From contig NC_058499.1 of NCBI RefSeq assembly GCF_020382885.2, positions 14,679,872 through 14,743,871 on the forward strand: DNA of 64,000 nucleotides, given 5' to 3'. The position numbers were made by a program, and so were the translations under genes. This DNA comes from Scatophagus argus. Taxonomy: Eukaryota > Chordata > Actinopteri > Scatophagidae. Within the stretch, counting starts at the first letter, position 1. The number at the start of each line of letters is the position of its first letter. Under the pieces are notes generated by a model. It saw only the letters and a list, made by a program, of their open reading frames with translations. It made no database searches and was not told the DNA's origin. Of this stretch, positions 38,501-50,569 are shown one piece after another.

Positions 38501-41500
38501 AGCACGGTACTGCTAACTGTATTTGTACTCTTGCTGCAACGTTACTGTAAACATAACAGAGCTGCTGAGTCTTTATCAGTTCTACTCTGCTGCCCTGGAC
38601 AACCAGTTTATCAAACCATACATTAAGAAGTCGACTTATTCATATTCATTGTAGAGTAGCACTGAAATATATTTAGCAAAAATGGCATGTTTTAGTTCCT
38701 GATTAGTCGTCAGTATTTATATTACGTGATTTATTAGTTTTTGTTTATTTTTACTTCTGATTTTTGGCTATCTGCTTTTGTGGTTCAGCCTATTTTATTT
38801 ATATGGCCTAAAATTAAACATTTGAGAGAGAGCGAGAAAGAGAGCTATAAAATCTGCACCACATACGATAACAATAAAAATGTACACAGAAAAATGTAAA
38901 TAAAAGTATTGATCAGAGAAGACGAGGAATCCTCCAGGTGTGGCTACTTGCTGTAATAATTACACCGTTACACCCGATGAATGGTTATATTTTTCTGTCA
39001 TAATTTTCATTTTCTTCCAATTTTGGATTCACAAGTCCATTTTGAGATATTAATACCATTATAAGTTTATCCATTTCATCAATGGACCAACAAAGTCATA
39101 TTTTGACCTTTTTAAAAAACCTAATTTGCACGTATTGAGATGTTACTTCAAAATTCACTAGGTGGCAGTGTAGGGCTCTTATTCCTCTGTGGAAATCATC
39201 ACATAAAATGATCCGCACAGCAACGTCGAGGGCTCATGAAAACACAAAACAACACAATCAGTGTTGCTTGGACATGTCAACTGAAAATGCACTCTTTTCT
39301 ACTGCACAGTAAGACTGGGTTAATCACTACTTTATTGCCTCCATGATCTAAGTACTATTATTCATTTAACATTAGCATTATGCAATTGAAGTTTTAATAC
39401 AATGCCTAAACACTTTGTTTCTTAGCATACGAATACTGGATGAATGTTTTCATCATGACAGATAACAGAAACAAATCCTGCCATGATGTGGAATGTCAGT
39501 GGAATACATGTCAGACGGTCCTCTCTCTCAGACTGCATCCATTTACATGCTACTCTCTTCTGTATCTGCAGCCACTAAAGTAGAGGTCTTAATATGCCAG
39601 GGAGATTGGAGAGGTTGTGTATACATTGTTCATCAGCGCTGACATTGGCTTACTCTAAAATGAGATTTGCTTATTTCTTTTAACCCAATTTGTTCATCGG
39701 GTGAATGTCACACTCAGCGTGGATGCTTAAACAGTTAACATAGACAAGAAGACACAGTTTACAGAATTATAAAGTAAAGGTTATTTTGGGCTCCAATAAC
39801 ATGAGATGGTGCAAAGAGAAAAAGCTTTTATGGCAGTTTGAGCAGTGGTGAAAAGTTTGTACTCAAGCCTGAAAGGTACTTGCATCCCACTTAGTTTTCC
39901 ATTTTATGTGACTTCATCTTTCACTACAGTTCAGACGGAAATACTGTACTTTGGCCTCCACTGTATTTATTTGACAGCTATGGCTGGATTTTACATACAG
40001 TACATAATGATCTTAAACATTCATTCATTCATTCATTTTCATTCATTCATTCTCTAACTATTGATGTAGAATTGCTGCAGAGAAGTGGAAAAAGGTCAAC
40101 AAACTGTCAGTGTATTTACATCTCATCCATCCACGTGGTTTCTGTTACCCACGGGTGGGAAATAACTGTCTTTATAAAGTTTACACACAAATATTCTCCA
40201 TATGCCATGCTCTCAATAATGTACCCTTTTACCTCGGGGGCCACTCCCTCTGGGCAGAAGGTGACCACAGCAGATAACCTGTTCCCACATTACACCTGCT
40301 TTCCATATCCTTCATCAGGACAAGGATTCTTAAATATAAATTCCAAACACTGTCATAATGAAGTCCAGGCTTTTGGATTAGAAACAAATTGACCTGACGT
40401 TATCTGGTGTTGCTTAGCTGTAGGAAATCCAGCCCAGATGTGAGGGACACTTGGTTGTTCTATTTTCAAGAATCCCTATCAGTCAGTAGACACATGAAAC
40501 AAACCTTCTCTCACATGTCGAAGGAATGAATCAGTAACTGAAGAATTAAGGACCAGACAATGGACAGCTCATGTGAATATGAACGTGGTTGTGTGTGACA
40601 GAGAGTACGAAAGAGACAGGAGTGATACTTCGAATTTTAAATCAATACACACTGATCCACAGGATTTAAGACAGGTGTTATATCAGGTCTGTTTTGCTAA
40701 AGGAATCCGCTGATTTGTTCTCAGTATGCAAGCAGTGAGTCAGTAGAATAATATTGTCCAGGTAGGTTTATACCTCCAGGCAGACAGGCTGAGTGTGGTA
40801 TTACAAGAGGCTGGCGCGACATTATGACAGTGGTTGGGTTCACTCCAGTTCAGTTGGAAATGAGACACTTATGCACATAACAGACAAGACCGACGACATT
40901 GGCTCCTCTGCCCGAAGTGTAGGGGGATGAAGTGTTGTGCCAGGAAGCACCAGCAGCAAAGCTGGACTGATGGTCAGATGTTTGTTCTAGTTCGAGTGGA
41001 AAAAACCACAGTGTTTACACAATCCAGGACAGAGAGTGGGCCGAGCCAGCTCGCTAGGGGAATTCAAAACACTGTGTCCAAAGAGGGCACCCTGAGGAGA
41101 AAAAAACCTGCACTCCATAAATGGGTAAAGGCAGGAGTGAAGGTATTAAATTGGGAATAACAGACTTCCTGGCCGCACTCCGCTGCTTTAGAGATCAGAA
41201 CAGATTAATTAAGATTGACTATTATCAAATGAATTGACCCGGTTAACCATAATCCACTGCATTAATCGTTATCGTTCCTCCTGCAGCTCATGCATCAGGT
41301 TAGTTTGTTGTGGCTAAGCAGCGACCGTATGAGATTTATGCTTGGCTACGCTGTGACAGATGTGGCTCTGTGATAATAAAGCGGTCCGATCTAGTGTTCA
41401 GACAGAAGTCTCTCCAGAATGTAAACATTTTTCTTACACTATTTCCCCGTGTAAGTGTTGAAGAGCCAAAGTGACTGTGAAAGGTGAAAGGATAAAGGAT

Positions 41501-42800
41501 AGGTCCAACTTGTAATGTAAAGTCAAACTGGATGTCTGAAGAGTCACCACCTTTATATACAAGGATTACAAGGCCTCAACATTGTCTAGTTGAAATCTAG
41601 GGCAATCTAGGGAAATCTAGGGCAAATCAAAAATTGAATTTCTTGAACCATTTCCTTTTCGTCTTCTCAAGATTTAATATTTTTTGCAAACTGAACCATT
41701 CGAAGCTGTCATGCTCTTATACTCCAGACATAACTATGAATGTGCAGGGCAATGTTGTCCTTTATTGAGCCTTTTTGTCTCTAACCTGATGCTTCCCACA
41801 CTCCTCTCGTTTACCAAATGGTTTCCTTTGTCATTATTAAAGGACAGCTGAGAAGTCTCTCCAGTTTTGTGCCTTAAGAGAAATGAGCCAATGCAAGAGA
41901 CAGAGAACAAAAATGCACAAGGGTCATGTTTCATCAAAGTCTACAAACAAGACAATTTAAGTGGCCTAACTAGCAGTACAAATGGACACATTTCTGAAAC
42001 ATCAAACACTGGCATTGCATGCTATCACTCATATCTAATATCCTGTGGTGGGACTGACATTTACACCCCAGGTCTGAGAAACTAAAGCCTCATTATCTAA
42101 ACTCCCTGCCAAGCAGATGCCTCATTTAGTTCATGTGACTGTGCTTTCTCTCTTTCTTTTTTTCTGACTATATCTAGACACAACGAATTAGCACAGTACT
42201 GAAATCTTACATGAACAGACAGTGTGCACACTTTGAGCTTAGCTTCTCCACTCAGAGATTGCCTCACCAATTCTCTGCACTTGTTGAGGATTAGTACTGT
42301 CCAAGTAAAAGTCAATAACACATGAGAAATGTCTCTCGACTAGCAGTGCATTTGAATCAAGCTGCCACTTGGATAAATCTGACATTCTGACATCCTGACT
42401 TCCATTAGTCAGAAAATGAACTAAACCACAGGTTACAGCAAAATGAAATATGTCCTTACAAATCTGAGTGACAAACTATTCTGTTTGAAATGCATATTTT
42501 GACCTGTCACATCTGTCACTCACATGTTTGTGGACCCACTGACAGGAAGCTTGGGAAGCGCCTGCCAAAGCAACTGTGACACACATGCATATTCAGTTGC
42601 ACGATACTACAGCATGGAGTGAGAATGCATTACGAATGGCCTTCATTAAGTGATTACGATCAGGATACACCGGAATGTAATAATAGGATTATAGTAAGAC
42701 ACATGATTCCAAAAGCTTTCACAGTTTGTGCTTTTTCGTAAGTGATTCAGAACTGTGATGCTTATGTTATGAAGTAGAAATATTTTATAATTTCCTCACG
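38500..42800. other. intergenic region between rsbn1l and fgl2 (head to head)
   Basis: No supportable gene. It contains an (ATTC)n simple repeat at about 40018-40052 and a degenerate tandem of AATCTAGGG units at about 41594-41626. The open frame 40927-41160 has no known motif, no visible splice partners and no homology I recognise. Since both flanking genes read outward, cis-regulatory DNA is possible but not shown. Confidence 0.5.
40018..40052. repeat. (ATTC)n simple repeat
   Basis: Eight or so ATTC units with one interruption, in the rsbn1l/fgl2 intergenic region. Confidence 0.8.
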
Positions 42801-43071
42801 CCTCATGCTTATTGTCCACTATCTCAAAGAGACTGTCTAGGACCACCCAATCCTCCCCACAATCCTCCTTTTTTTCCACCTGTTTCCCTCACAAAGCTTC
42901 TCGCTCCTAATTTCTCTCACAGACTCACTTTCCACTTAACAGCTCCATCCCCTCCCTCCTCTTCTCCCTCCCACCTTACCTCCTCCTTTCACTGTCACTG
43001 CGCTTCTCAAACTGAGGTGGGTCTTTTTTACACTCTCTGCCGCCTCTCCTTTTACTCTTCACTCTCAGGAC

Positions 43072-46000
43072 GTGATGAGGTTAACAGCACTGTGCATATG
43101 TGGGACCCTGCTGGCCCTCTTGAGCTTCTGTTGGACCACAGTGGACTCTGATGAAGGAGATCTCCTTGGGGATAATGGATTTGGGCCCTGTACTGTAACT
43201 CTGAGACCTGAGGGGCCATGCAGACATGAACAGTATGAGAGCACGTGTCCCTACCTATTGAGCCTACCGCCGCTGACTGTCCATTTGCCAAAGCAGCTCA
43301 GAGAGCTGGATACAATCGTGGAGGATCTGCAGAAACTGAAGGATAATGTGGATCAACTGCGGAAGATGTGCGCAGACTGTACAGTAAGCCAACCTGCGAG
43401 AGAGTGTGGAAGGGAAAGAGAAAGCGAGCATGAAAAGCTGAATGAGGGTTCGAATGGACATAAGAATGAGAGGAACTGGCTGAGTGAGACAAATCCTGAG
43501 AGACTAAAAGATTTCAACTATGCGTGTATGACAGACAGGGTTAAAACAGGAAAGACTATGAGAGGCAATGGTGACACTGACTCTGAAAAAAGAACAATTT
43601 TGGAAGAAAAAGGAGGAAAGAAATGGGAAGCAGAACGAGATAGTGATGAAGTAGTCGTAAAAGAAAATGAGGATGAAAAAACCCCAGAACAAGTGACAGA
43701 AAAAGACGGAAAAACTCAGGCAGAGGGGGCAAAAGGAAAGGACAAATTGGAGCAAGCGGCAGTTCCAGCTGCTAGTGGAAATGACAGAAAAGTGGATGTG
43801 GTCATAAAAAAGGTTGCTGAACAAAATAACAGGGGGAGAGAGACAGGCAGAAATAAAGAAAAACACAGAAAGGGGAATTCAAAGGGAGATCGAGAGGACA
43901 CGGAAAACGAAAAGGACAGGAAGATTACCAGTATTATTAAAAATAAGGAGAAAACAGAACAAAATGACCATAACATATGGAGACATGAAACAAAGGAAAG
44001 AGAGAAAAAGACCCAAACAGCAGAAGACAGGGGCAGTGATGGAATAAAGATGTCTGAGGATCATGATGAGCATACAAATAAGGAGCGAGAGCACCACAGC
44101 GAGGAGAGAAAAATGGAACTAGAAAAGAGAATAAAAGTGGAGCAAAATAATGAGAAACCAAAACAGACTGAAAGCATCGAGCGTGCAGAAAAAGAGAAGA
44201 CTATAAAAAAGGGTAAAGTAGGAGAGGATAAGGACAGCGAAACAGGAAACGAGATCAAAACAGAAGGAGAACAAACGGTCCAGAGTGTACAGAGAGACAG
44301 TGATGGAGATTTAGCATCCAGCAAGGCAATCGAGAGGACAGACGACGTTTCAGTCAGTCCGACTCCTCACGCTACCACTAGTTTATATCCAACACACTCC
44401 ATGGACTCAAAAGAAGCTACAAGCTTTGCATCATCTCTTCCATCTCCTCATTTGGCCAGCTCGACTGCAATTCCAATCACAAGCGTCAATAAAGGGATGA
44501 CAATAACTGCTGATACACCACCAACCACAAGTACGGACATAGAAGCAGATGGCATTTTTGAGCACTCAAGCATTGATGCAGAGGCAGGCTTTTGGACCAC
44601 AAGTAGGCCAGCAACGACGGCCACAATAAGCACAATGGGTGACCAAGGACAGCAGATAACCAGTGCCACAATGAAGTTCGCCTCTGCAACCAGTGCAAGA
44701 TCTGGGGCAGGCCCCCAGGGACAACTTAGCTCAACTATGGCAACTGCAACTACCACAGCTCATCAGAATTTACACACAACTACATTCACAGGAGTTGCAG
44801 ACCACAGCCACTGGACGGCTAAGAAGAACATCAGCTTAAACATTACGACTGGCATGAAACCTCTACCAGGCCCAGGACCGATGCCTGGTGAAAAGCAAAA
44901 ACCTGTAATTAAGCTTGAAGAAGACCTAAAGCTTAAAAATCCTAAGAATGACCGTAAACGTGGTGAAGCCCCTCTGTCTGACAAAAAAGCAAATTATAAC
45001 CAAAAACAGAAACTTCCTCACCAAAAACCTATAATCAACCAGAAATCTGAACCTGACAGAGACTCTGAAAGAGTCCAAATTCCAGAACCTGACCAAAGAC
45101 CTCTACCTGACAATTTAGCAACTGATCGACATCCAGAAAGCATTCAAAAGCATAAACATGGCAGAGAACATACCACTGCTCAAAAACAGTTACCTGTTCA
45201 AAAGCCAAAGCCTCATCAAAAGTCTGTGCCTCCTGTCCAGAGACCTAGAACCTTAAACACAACTGGTTCTGACAAAGACCCTCTAACTCACCAAGAGCCT
45301 AAACCTGTTGTGATCCCAAGTATTAATCAAAACTTGAAACCTCAGAAAAATCCAGTCCATCCTCTCAAAACTGACAAGCCGGACCAAAAGCAGAAACCTC
45401 ACAAAGACCCAAAAAGTGAAGAAAAAACAAAACCTGATCAAAGCTCTACATTAAACCATTATTTTACACCTGTTCAAGTGCCTGAACCTGAAAACAGTGA
45501 AACAGTAAGTTTTACATCAAAGCCTAAGCAAAAGCCTGTAACAGAGTTAGTGGAAAATTCTGGTGACAATCCCTTGACTGAGCCTAAATCTGTCCAAGAC
45601 TCATCACGCAGACAAAAGCTTATACCTGATCATGGCCTGATCAAACTCCCTGATCAAGAGGTTAAACCCAGCAGTACAACCCTTAAAATAGAAGAAAAGT
45701 CACAACCTGTTCAAACACCTAAACATAACCAAAAACATCCAGAAATCCACACTAAACCAAATGTGAAGCCTAAACCTGGTCAAACATCACAACCTAATCA
45801 AGAGCTTAAAACACCTCAACGAGACCAAACGCCAAACAACAGATCTGTGGATGATGAAATCTCTGACATAGAACCCAACAAAACAGCTCACCCGAGGTCT
45901 CTCCCCAGATACGGGACGCCAACCGAACCTACAGTCGAGCCAGGAGCAACATCTGCTCACAGACCTAAATCATCAATCCATCTAAAGCCAAGTCCAAAGA

Positions 46001-48718
46001 CCAAAACAGATTTAGATCCTCCTCAGACCACCAGGACTACTTCAGACGGAATCCAAAACGCACAAACTGACATGCCACCTGCATCTGGCCCTGTAAAACA
46101 GACTGCTGACACAACTCATTCTCCAGGGGAAAGAGAGGTCAGTCCCGAGGAGGTGAAAACCATCACTCTGGGTTCAAAGACCTCCAACAGCCTGGAGATT
46201 GGAGCCTCGCCTCGCCTTCACACTCTCAATGAAGACTTCACAATCAGCCCAAACAGCAGGATTATGTCTGATCTGAGGCCACAAACAGATGGTCAACCAT
46301 CATCTATCCCAATGACAACAAGACCAAACAAAATCATGCATGGGATCCTCTCAAGTGTTATTCCTAGCATCAGTCCAGGATCCACAAAGCCAAAACAAGT
46401 TTCTAATACTGACTCCAGGTTGCCTGCTAAGATTCTTCATAGTATGGAAGAAACAGTCCCCAGACCAACTCCACATCCAGGCAAAATGATGAATCCAGTC
46501 TTTTCCCCCAGAGCCCAGACTTTCTCCACAGCAAGCCCTGACCTCAGGTTGACAAACCCTGCTACCTCCGGCCCTGATCCCCGGACTCCCGAAGCTTCCA
46601 CTGCCAGTGCACGTGAGCTGCGAGTGAAAATCAACCAAGTGGCTGCTTTCTTTAACAACAGCCTACAGCGTCCAATAGAAAAACCAAAGGACAACCAGGG
46701 AGACAGCAAGCATGACAGCATGGACAGCAAACCACCAACGCTGGTACCATCTAAAGGCAAGAGACATCATTATTTTTTAACACTATTGCCGTGTTTAAGC
46801 TTTGTCTTTGTACGCAAGCTCTAATGTGAATTTACACAACTGTATGGAGGGAGTGTGGTTGTTATTGACAGAGATGGCACGTACTTATATTACCATGGGC
46901 AGCAGCAAAGTGAATTTCCACCACCAATTACAAAACCATATTGTACAATAGTTGCTTAGCTTCAGCCAGTCAACTCAAAGAAATGTATGAATAGTCACTA
47001 AACAAGGACAAAAATACAGATTAAACTGAGGAAGAAAAGAGAGGAGGCATATGCAACAACCACCCGCCTCATAAAAATCTGTTGATTTCTATTCACATTA
47101 CATCACAACAATTAGGCTGAGAGAAAATTGTCAAGGGGCTGTTGTGAATTAGCATTTCAGTGCTCATAATTGTATTACTCATTCAAAATAGCTAATTGGT
47201 ATGACCTGAGCTGAGAGGATTTTAAGTAAGAGGACCACACACTAAGCACTGATGATCTTCCCATAAAAAAACGATAACAGAATTATGTGGTCTGTGATCA
47301 TCTTTGAAAAATACAGGATGTCTAAAGAAGGAATTTGCTTACGTGTGCAAAATGTGTGTGTGTTGTGACTAAGGACAAAAACCACAACTATGTGTAGAGT
47401 CACAGCTTTAAAACATTCAAACCTTCAGTGGGTTACGGGAAGTGAATAATGGTTTACAGGCATCTGGCAGTCAAGTCAATCATTAGACTCATCAGTTTAA
47501 CACCTGTGTTCACATACTATACATGAAATAAACTAACAACCTTATTATGCAGGTGAAATTCAAGAGGATTTTCTCATTTGTTCATGGATTCATACCGCAT
47601 ATTTGTCTTTTACTCATCAAAACGTTCATCAGATTTTTTTTGTTTATTTATTTAGAAAATTCATGTCAATAAACATTGTTATTTTATAGTCACGAAAATC
47701 TGCACTCACTTTTATCTCAAATCCAATTTTGGTTTAAAACGCTAGATTTAATCTACAGTGGGGGTCCGTCTGCAAAGGCTTCAAAAGCACTTCGTGTTTT
47801 ACGGTGGAAAAGTAGTTTTGCACTGACCTGTTGCACTTGTGACCTCATTTCACGGCTGCATCCCAGCTGCAAGACGATAATTTCACCTGCAACGAGACAA
47901 AACAGGACTTTGGTTAAATCACTTGTTAAATGAATAAAGAGGGAAGTTTTGAATGAGAAAAAAAATAATCATAATTCTTTACAATTTCTTCGAATTTCCC
48001 CTGCGCAGTTAACACGATGAAGAGAGACTGCTCCGACTACCTGCTCAGCGGGGACACAAACAGCGGTGTGTACCTGGTGACCCCTGACCTCCGCAGCAGA
48101 AGCTTCCCGGTCTTCTGTGACATGGAGCTGGGTGGAGGAGGGTGGACGCTGCTGCAGCGCCGACAGGACGGCAGCGTGAGCTTCAACCGCACCTGGGCTG
48201 AGTACCGATCAGGCTTCGGGGAGCTGGACGGAGGGGAGTTTTGGTTGGGCAATAACCTGATCCACCTGCTAACCCGGGACAGGGACATGGTACTGCGGGT
48301 GGAGCTGGAGGACTTCGACGGGGCGACGGAGTACGCAGTGTACGAGCAGTTTAGGGTGGCAAGTGAACGGATGCGCTACAGGCTGACGGTGGGCGGGTAC
48401 TCGGGTACCGCAGGTGATGCTCTGCGCTTCAGCAAAAGTTACGATCACAACAACAGACAGTTCACCACTCCTGACAGGGACCACGACCGCTACCCCTCCG
48501 GGAACTGCGGGGCCTACTACAGCTCCGGCTGGTGGTTTGATGCGTGCATGGCTGCAAACCTCAACGGGAGGTACTATGTAGGCAAGTACAAAGGAGTCCG
48601 GGATGGGATTTTCTGGGGGACATGGCATAACATATCTACAGAGTATTACCCCACAAATGACAGACAGTCTTTTAAATCTGTCAGGATGATGATCAGACCA
48701 AAGGGCTTCGCACCCTGA
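43072..48718 (+). CDS. fgl2: FGL2 / fibroleukin with a giant low-complexity stalk
   Basis: FGL2 is a secreted or membrane-associated fibrinogen-related protein with prothrombinase and immunoregulatory roles in mammals. Two exons as in human: 43072-46756 and 48009-48718, total 4,395 nt, 1,464 residues (human 439). Residues 1 to about 24 form a signal peptide. Residues 38-103 match the human N-terminal segment, including CPYLLSLPPLTVHLPKQLRE and the cysteines in CADC. Residues about 105-425 are Lys/Glu-rich, 427-593 Ser/Thr-rich, 600-927 Pro/Lys/Gln-rich and 927-1228 Ser/Thr/Pro-rich. Exon 2 is a normal fibrinogen domain: DCSDYLLSGDTNSGVYLVTP, GGGGWTLLQRRQDGS, calcium-site region TPDRDHDRYPSGNCG, SSGWWFDACMAANLNGRYY, SVRMMIRPKGFAP. 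The junction uses an apparent GC donor; a GT donor at 46613 is also in phase. The paralogue (a or b) is undecided. Confidence 0.92.
46757..48008 (+). other. fgl2 intron
   Basis: Phase 1 intron. The preferred donor is AAAG/GCAAGA at 46756/46757, and the acceptor is CTGCGCAG ending at 48008. Reading through the donor gives a stop TAA at 46822-46824. AATAAA motifs occur inside at about 47527, 47668 and 47933. Confidence 0.65.
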
Positions 48719-49181
48719 GCTGTGACTCTCTGATAGGGCATATTGGGGAAAAAACAGCTCACCATAAGCTCCTAAAATGCTCAGTTCAATTTAACAAAAC
48801 GTAATCCACTATCTACAAAGTTACAGTTATAGTACGCTATTGACACAATGCTGCCGCCTTGTGGTGTTTGATTCTGCAGTACTTATTTGTTTACAGGACA
48901 GTATGACTATGACTGAGGATGTACATAGTTACAAAGGGTATAGTCCTAACTATATGGTATCTATAATCTTAATATGTAGAATGATTTTTTGAGAGTTTAA
49001 TTTGTTTAATGATGAGAGAGGGAAATCTTCCTGTGAGGAGTTATTTTTCAGTGAAGTCTAACGGGTATGAAGCAACAGAGACTGATATATATTATTTATA
49101 TCATTATATTACTGGAAACCTGTTGATGGTTGACTGAAGCTGTTTGGGATGTTTTATAATTAAGACTGTTTTGTTAAGATA

Positions 49182-49187
49182 AATAAA
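49182..49187 (+). terminator. polyadenylation signal of fgl2
   Basis: AATAAA about 460 bp after the fgl2 stop codon, in an AT-rich context. Confidence 0.6.
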
Positions 49188-49199
49188 ATGTATGAAATA

Positions 49200-50530
49200 T
49201 CAGGGGTTCGTAAATTTTTTTATTTTAATTTTATCTTTCTTTCCGTTAAAATTATCTGCAGACTAAAATACAAGTGACCAATAAATTCAATAACAAGCAG
49301 CCCAACTTCGGACGTATCTCACAGGCACTGCAGGCAAACGATTCAAGGCTCAAATTCCCTACAGCCTTTGCGGCAAGGACGACGTCCTCTATAACGTGCT
49401 CACACAGACCTGCTGATTGGACAAGACAAAAGAGGGGCGGTGCTATATTTACACAAGATTTCTCATCCGGTTTGTTAAGTTTATTGAAGTGGGGCGGACT
49501 AAAATCGGAAGTAAAAGATTTTGCCTTCAACATAAAAGGATGAAAAAAACGGAAAACACGTACTGCTCGTTTTGCATTTCTGTTTTCATTTAAAGAGGTG
49601 AAAAGTGAGAGCAGTCCTCAGCATTTGCAATGTGTTGTGTGCAATGCTGCATCACCTCCCACAAACTGCCCTGGGGCTGGCTGCCTGGAATCACAGGGCA
49701 CCCAAAACAAAAAAACCAAAGCCAATTTTGCAAAACGACTTGTGATAATTTAACTGAAAATTTGTTTGGGAAAATCGTCTACTGAAGCACATTGTCATAC
49801 AACATGAGGCGGGCTCCCGTCTTGAAAAGGATCACTGTGTTGATCTTTAGTTTTATTTCATTTATTTCAAATCTGTTCAATTTTGTTCAGTCAAATTAGC
49901 ACACAGCAAATCTGGGACCAGGCAGTATTTAGCACAGATGTACTACACAACTATACATACATGCATGCATGAGTTGGTGGGGTTAAGGCCAGGCATCTTG
50001 TGGATGCTTCAAAGCTACTTAGCAGGTTATAATAGTGAGTCAAAGAAAATTGCAACAAATTAAAAATGTATTCATCACAAAAAATAAACAAAGGTGGTAG
50101 AAGGTCACTATGAAAATATCTTTAATATATTTCTAAACCTACACAGTAACAGGGAAATCAATACGTATAAAGTAAAAGGTATAAATTATGCTTTATTCAT
50201 TATAAATCCTGCTTAAAATATGTATCAGGAAAGCAATTTAGCAAAGGCTCTCGAACTCTGTAATACAAGTGTGATGTTGACTTCATTTTGTGGGTTTATT
50301 TTTAGTGATCTTCCTTCGTAACTGATTATTATTGTCTCTTTTTCAAAAAGAAAACTACTTTGGTCAATTTGCTGTAAAGCGCAGATTATGCTTTTAGTCT
50401 GAAAACTCGTAGCGGAAGTATTAGCATTGTGCAAACTGTACAAATGTGCTTGAGACAACCTGAATGGCAGAATGGCAGCGTGTGTAGTCCAGTACGTCTG
50501 TGTTGTTTATTAGCTCCATCAGCAGCGGTG
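49200..50530. other. fgl2/fam185a intergenic region
   Basis: No gene can be supported. The open frames at 49252-49543 lack known motifs. The last 100 bp before fam185a are less AT-rich and are probably its promoter. Confidence 0.5.
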
Positions 50531-50540
50531 TGAGGTGTGG

Positions 50541-50564
50541 ATGAGCTGCTTTACCGCAGGGTAA
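50541..50564 (+). promoter_or_regulatory. short upstream ORF in the fam185a leader
   Basis: An ATG opens a seven-codon frame (MSCFTAG) that stops at TAA, six bases before the fam185a start codon. Whether it is inside the mRNA depends on the unmapped transcription start. Confidence 0.35.
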
Positions 50565-50569
50565 CAGAG

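Noticed and set aside
40927-41160. 77-codon Lys/Arg-rich open frame in the rsbn1l/fgl2 gap
   Set aside because: No recognised family, no splice partners and no codon bias signal that I can judge; length is compatible with chance.
43504-44324. Phe/Leu/Ser-rich antisense open frames under fgl2
   Set aside because: They are shadows of the A-rich Lys/Glu coding strand.
48037-48628. Antisense frames under the fgl2 fibrinogen exon
   Set aside because: Shadow of a highly conserved coding exon.
49252-49543. Overlapping open frames on both strands after fgl2
   Set aside because: No conserved motif; a gene here could not be separated from chance.
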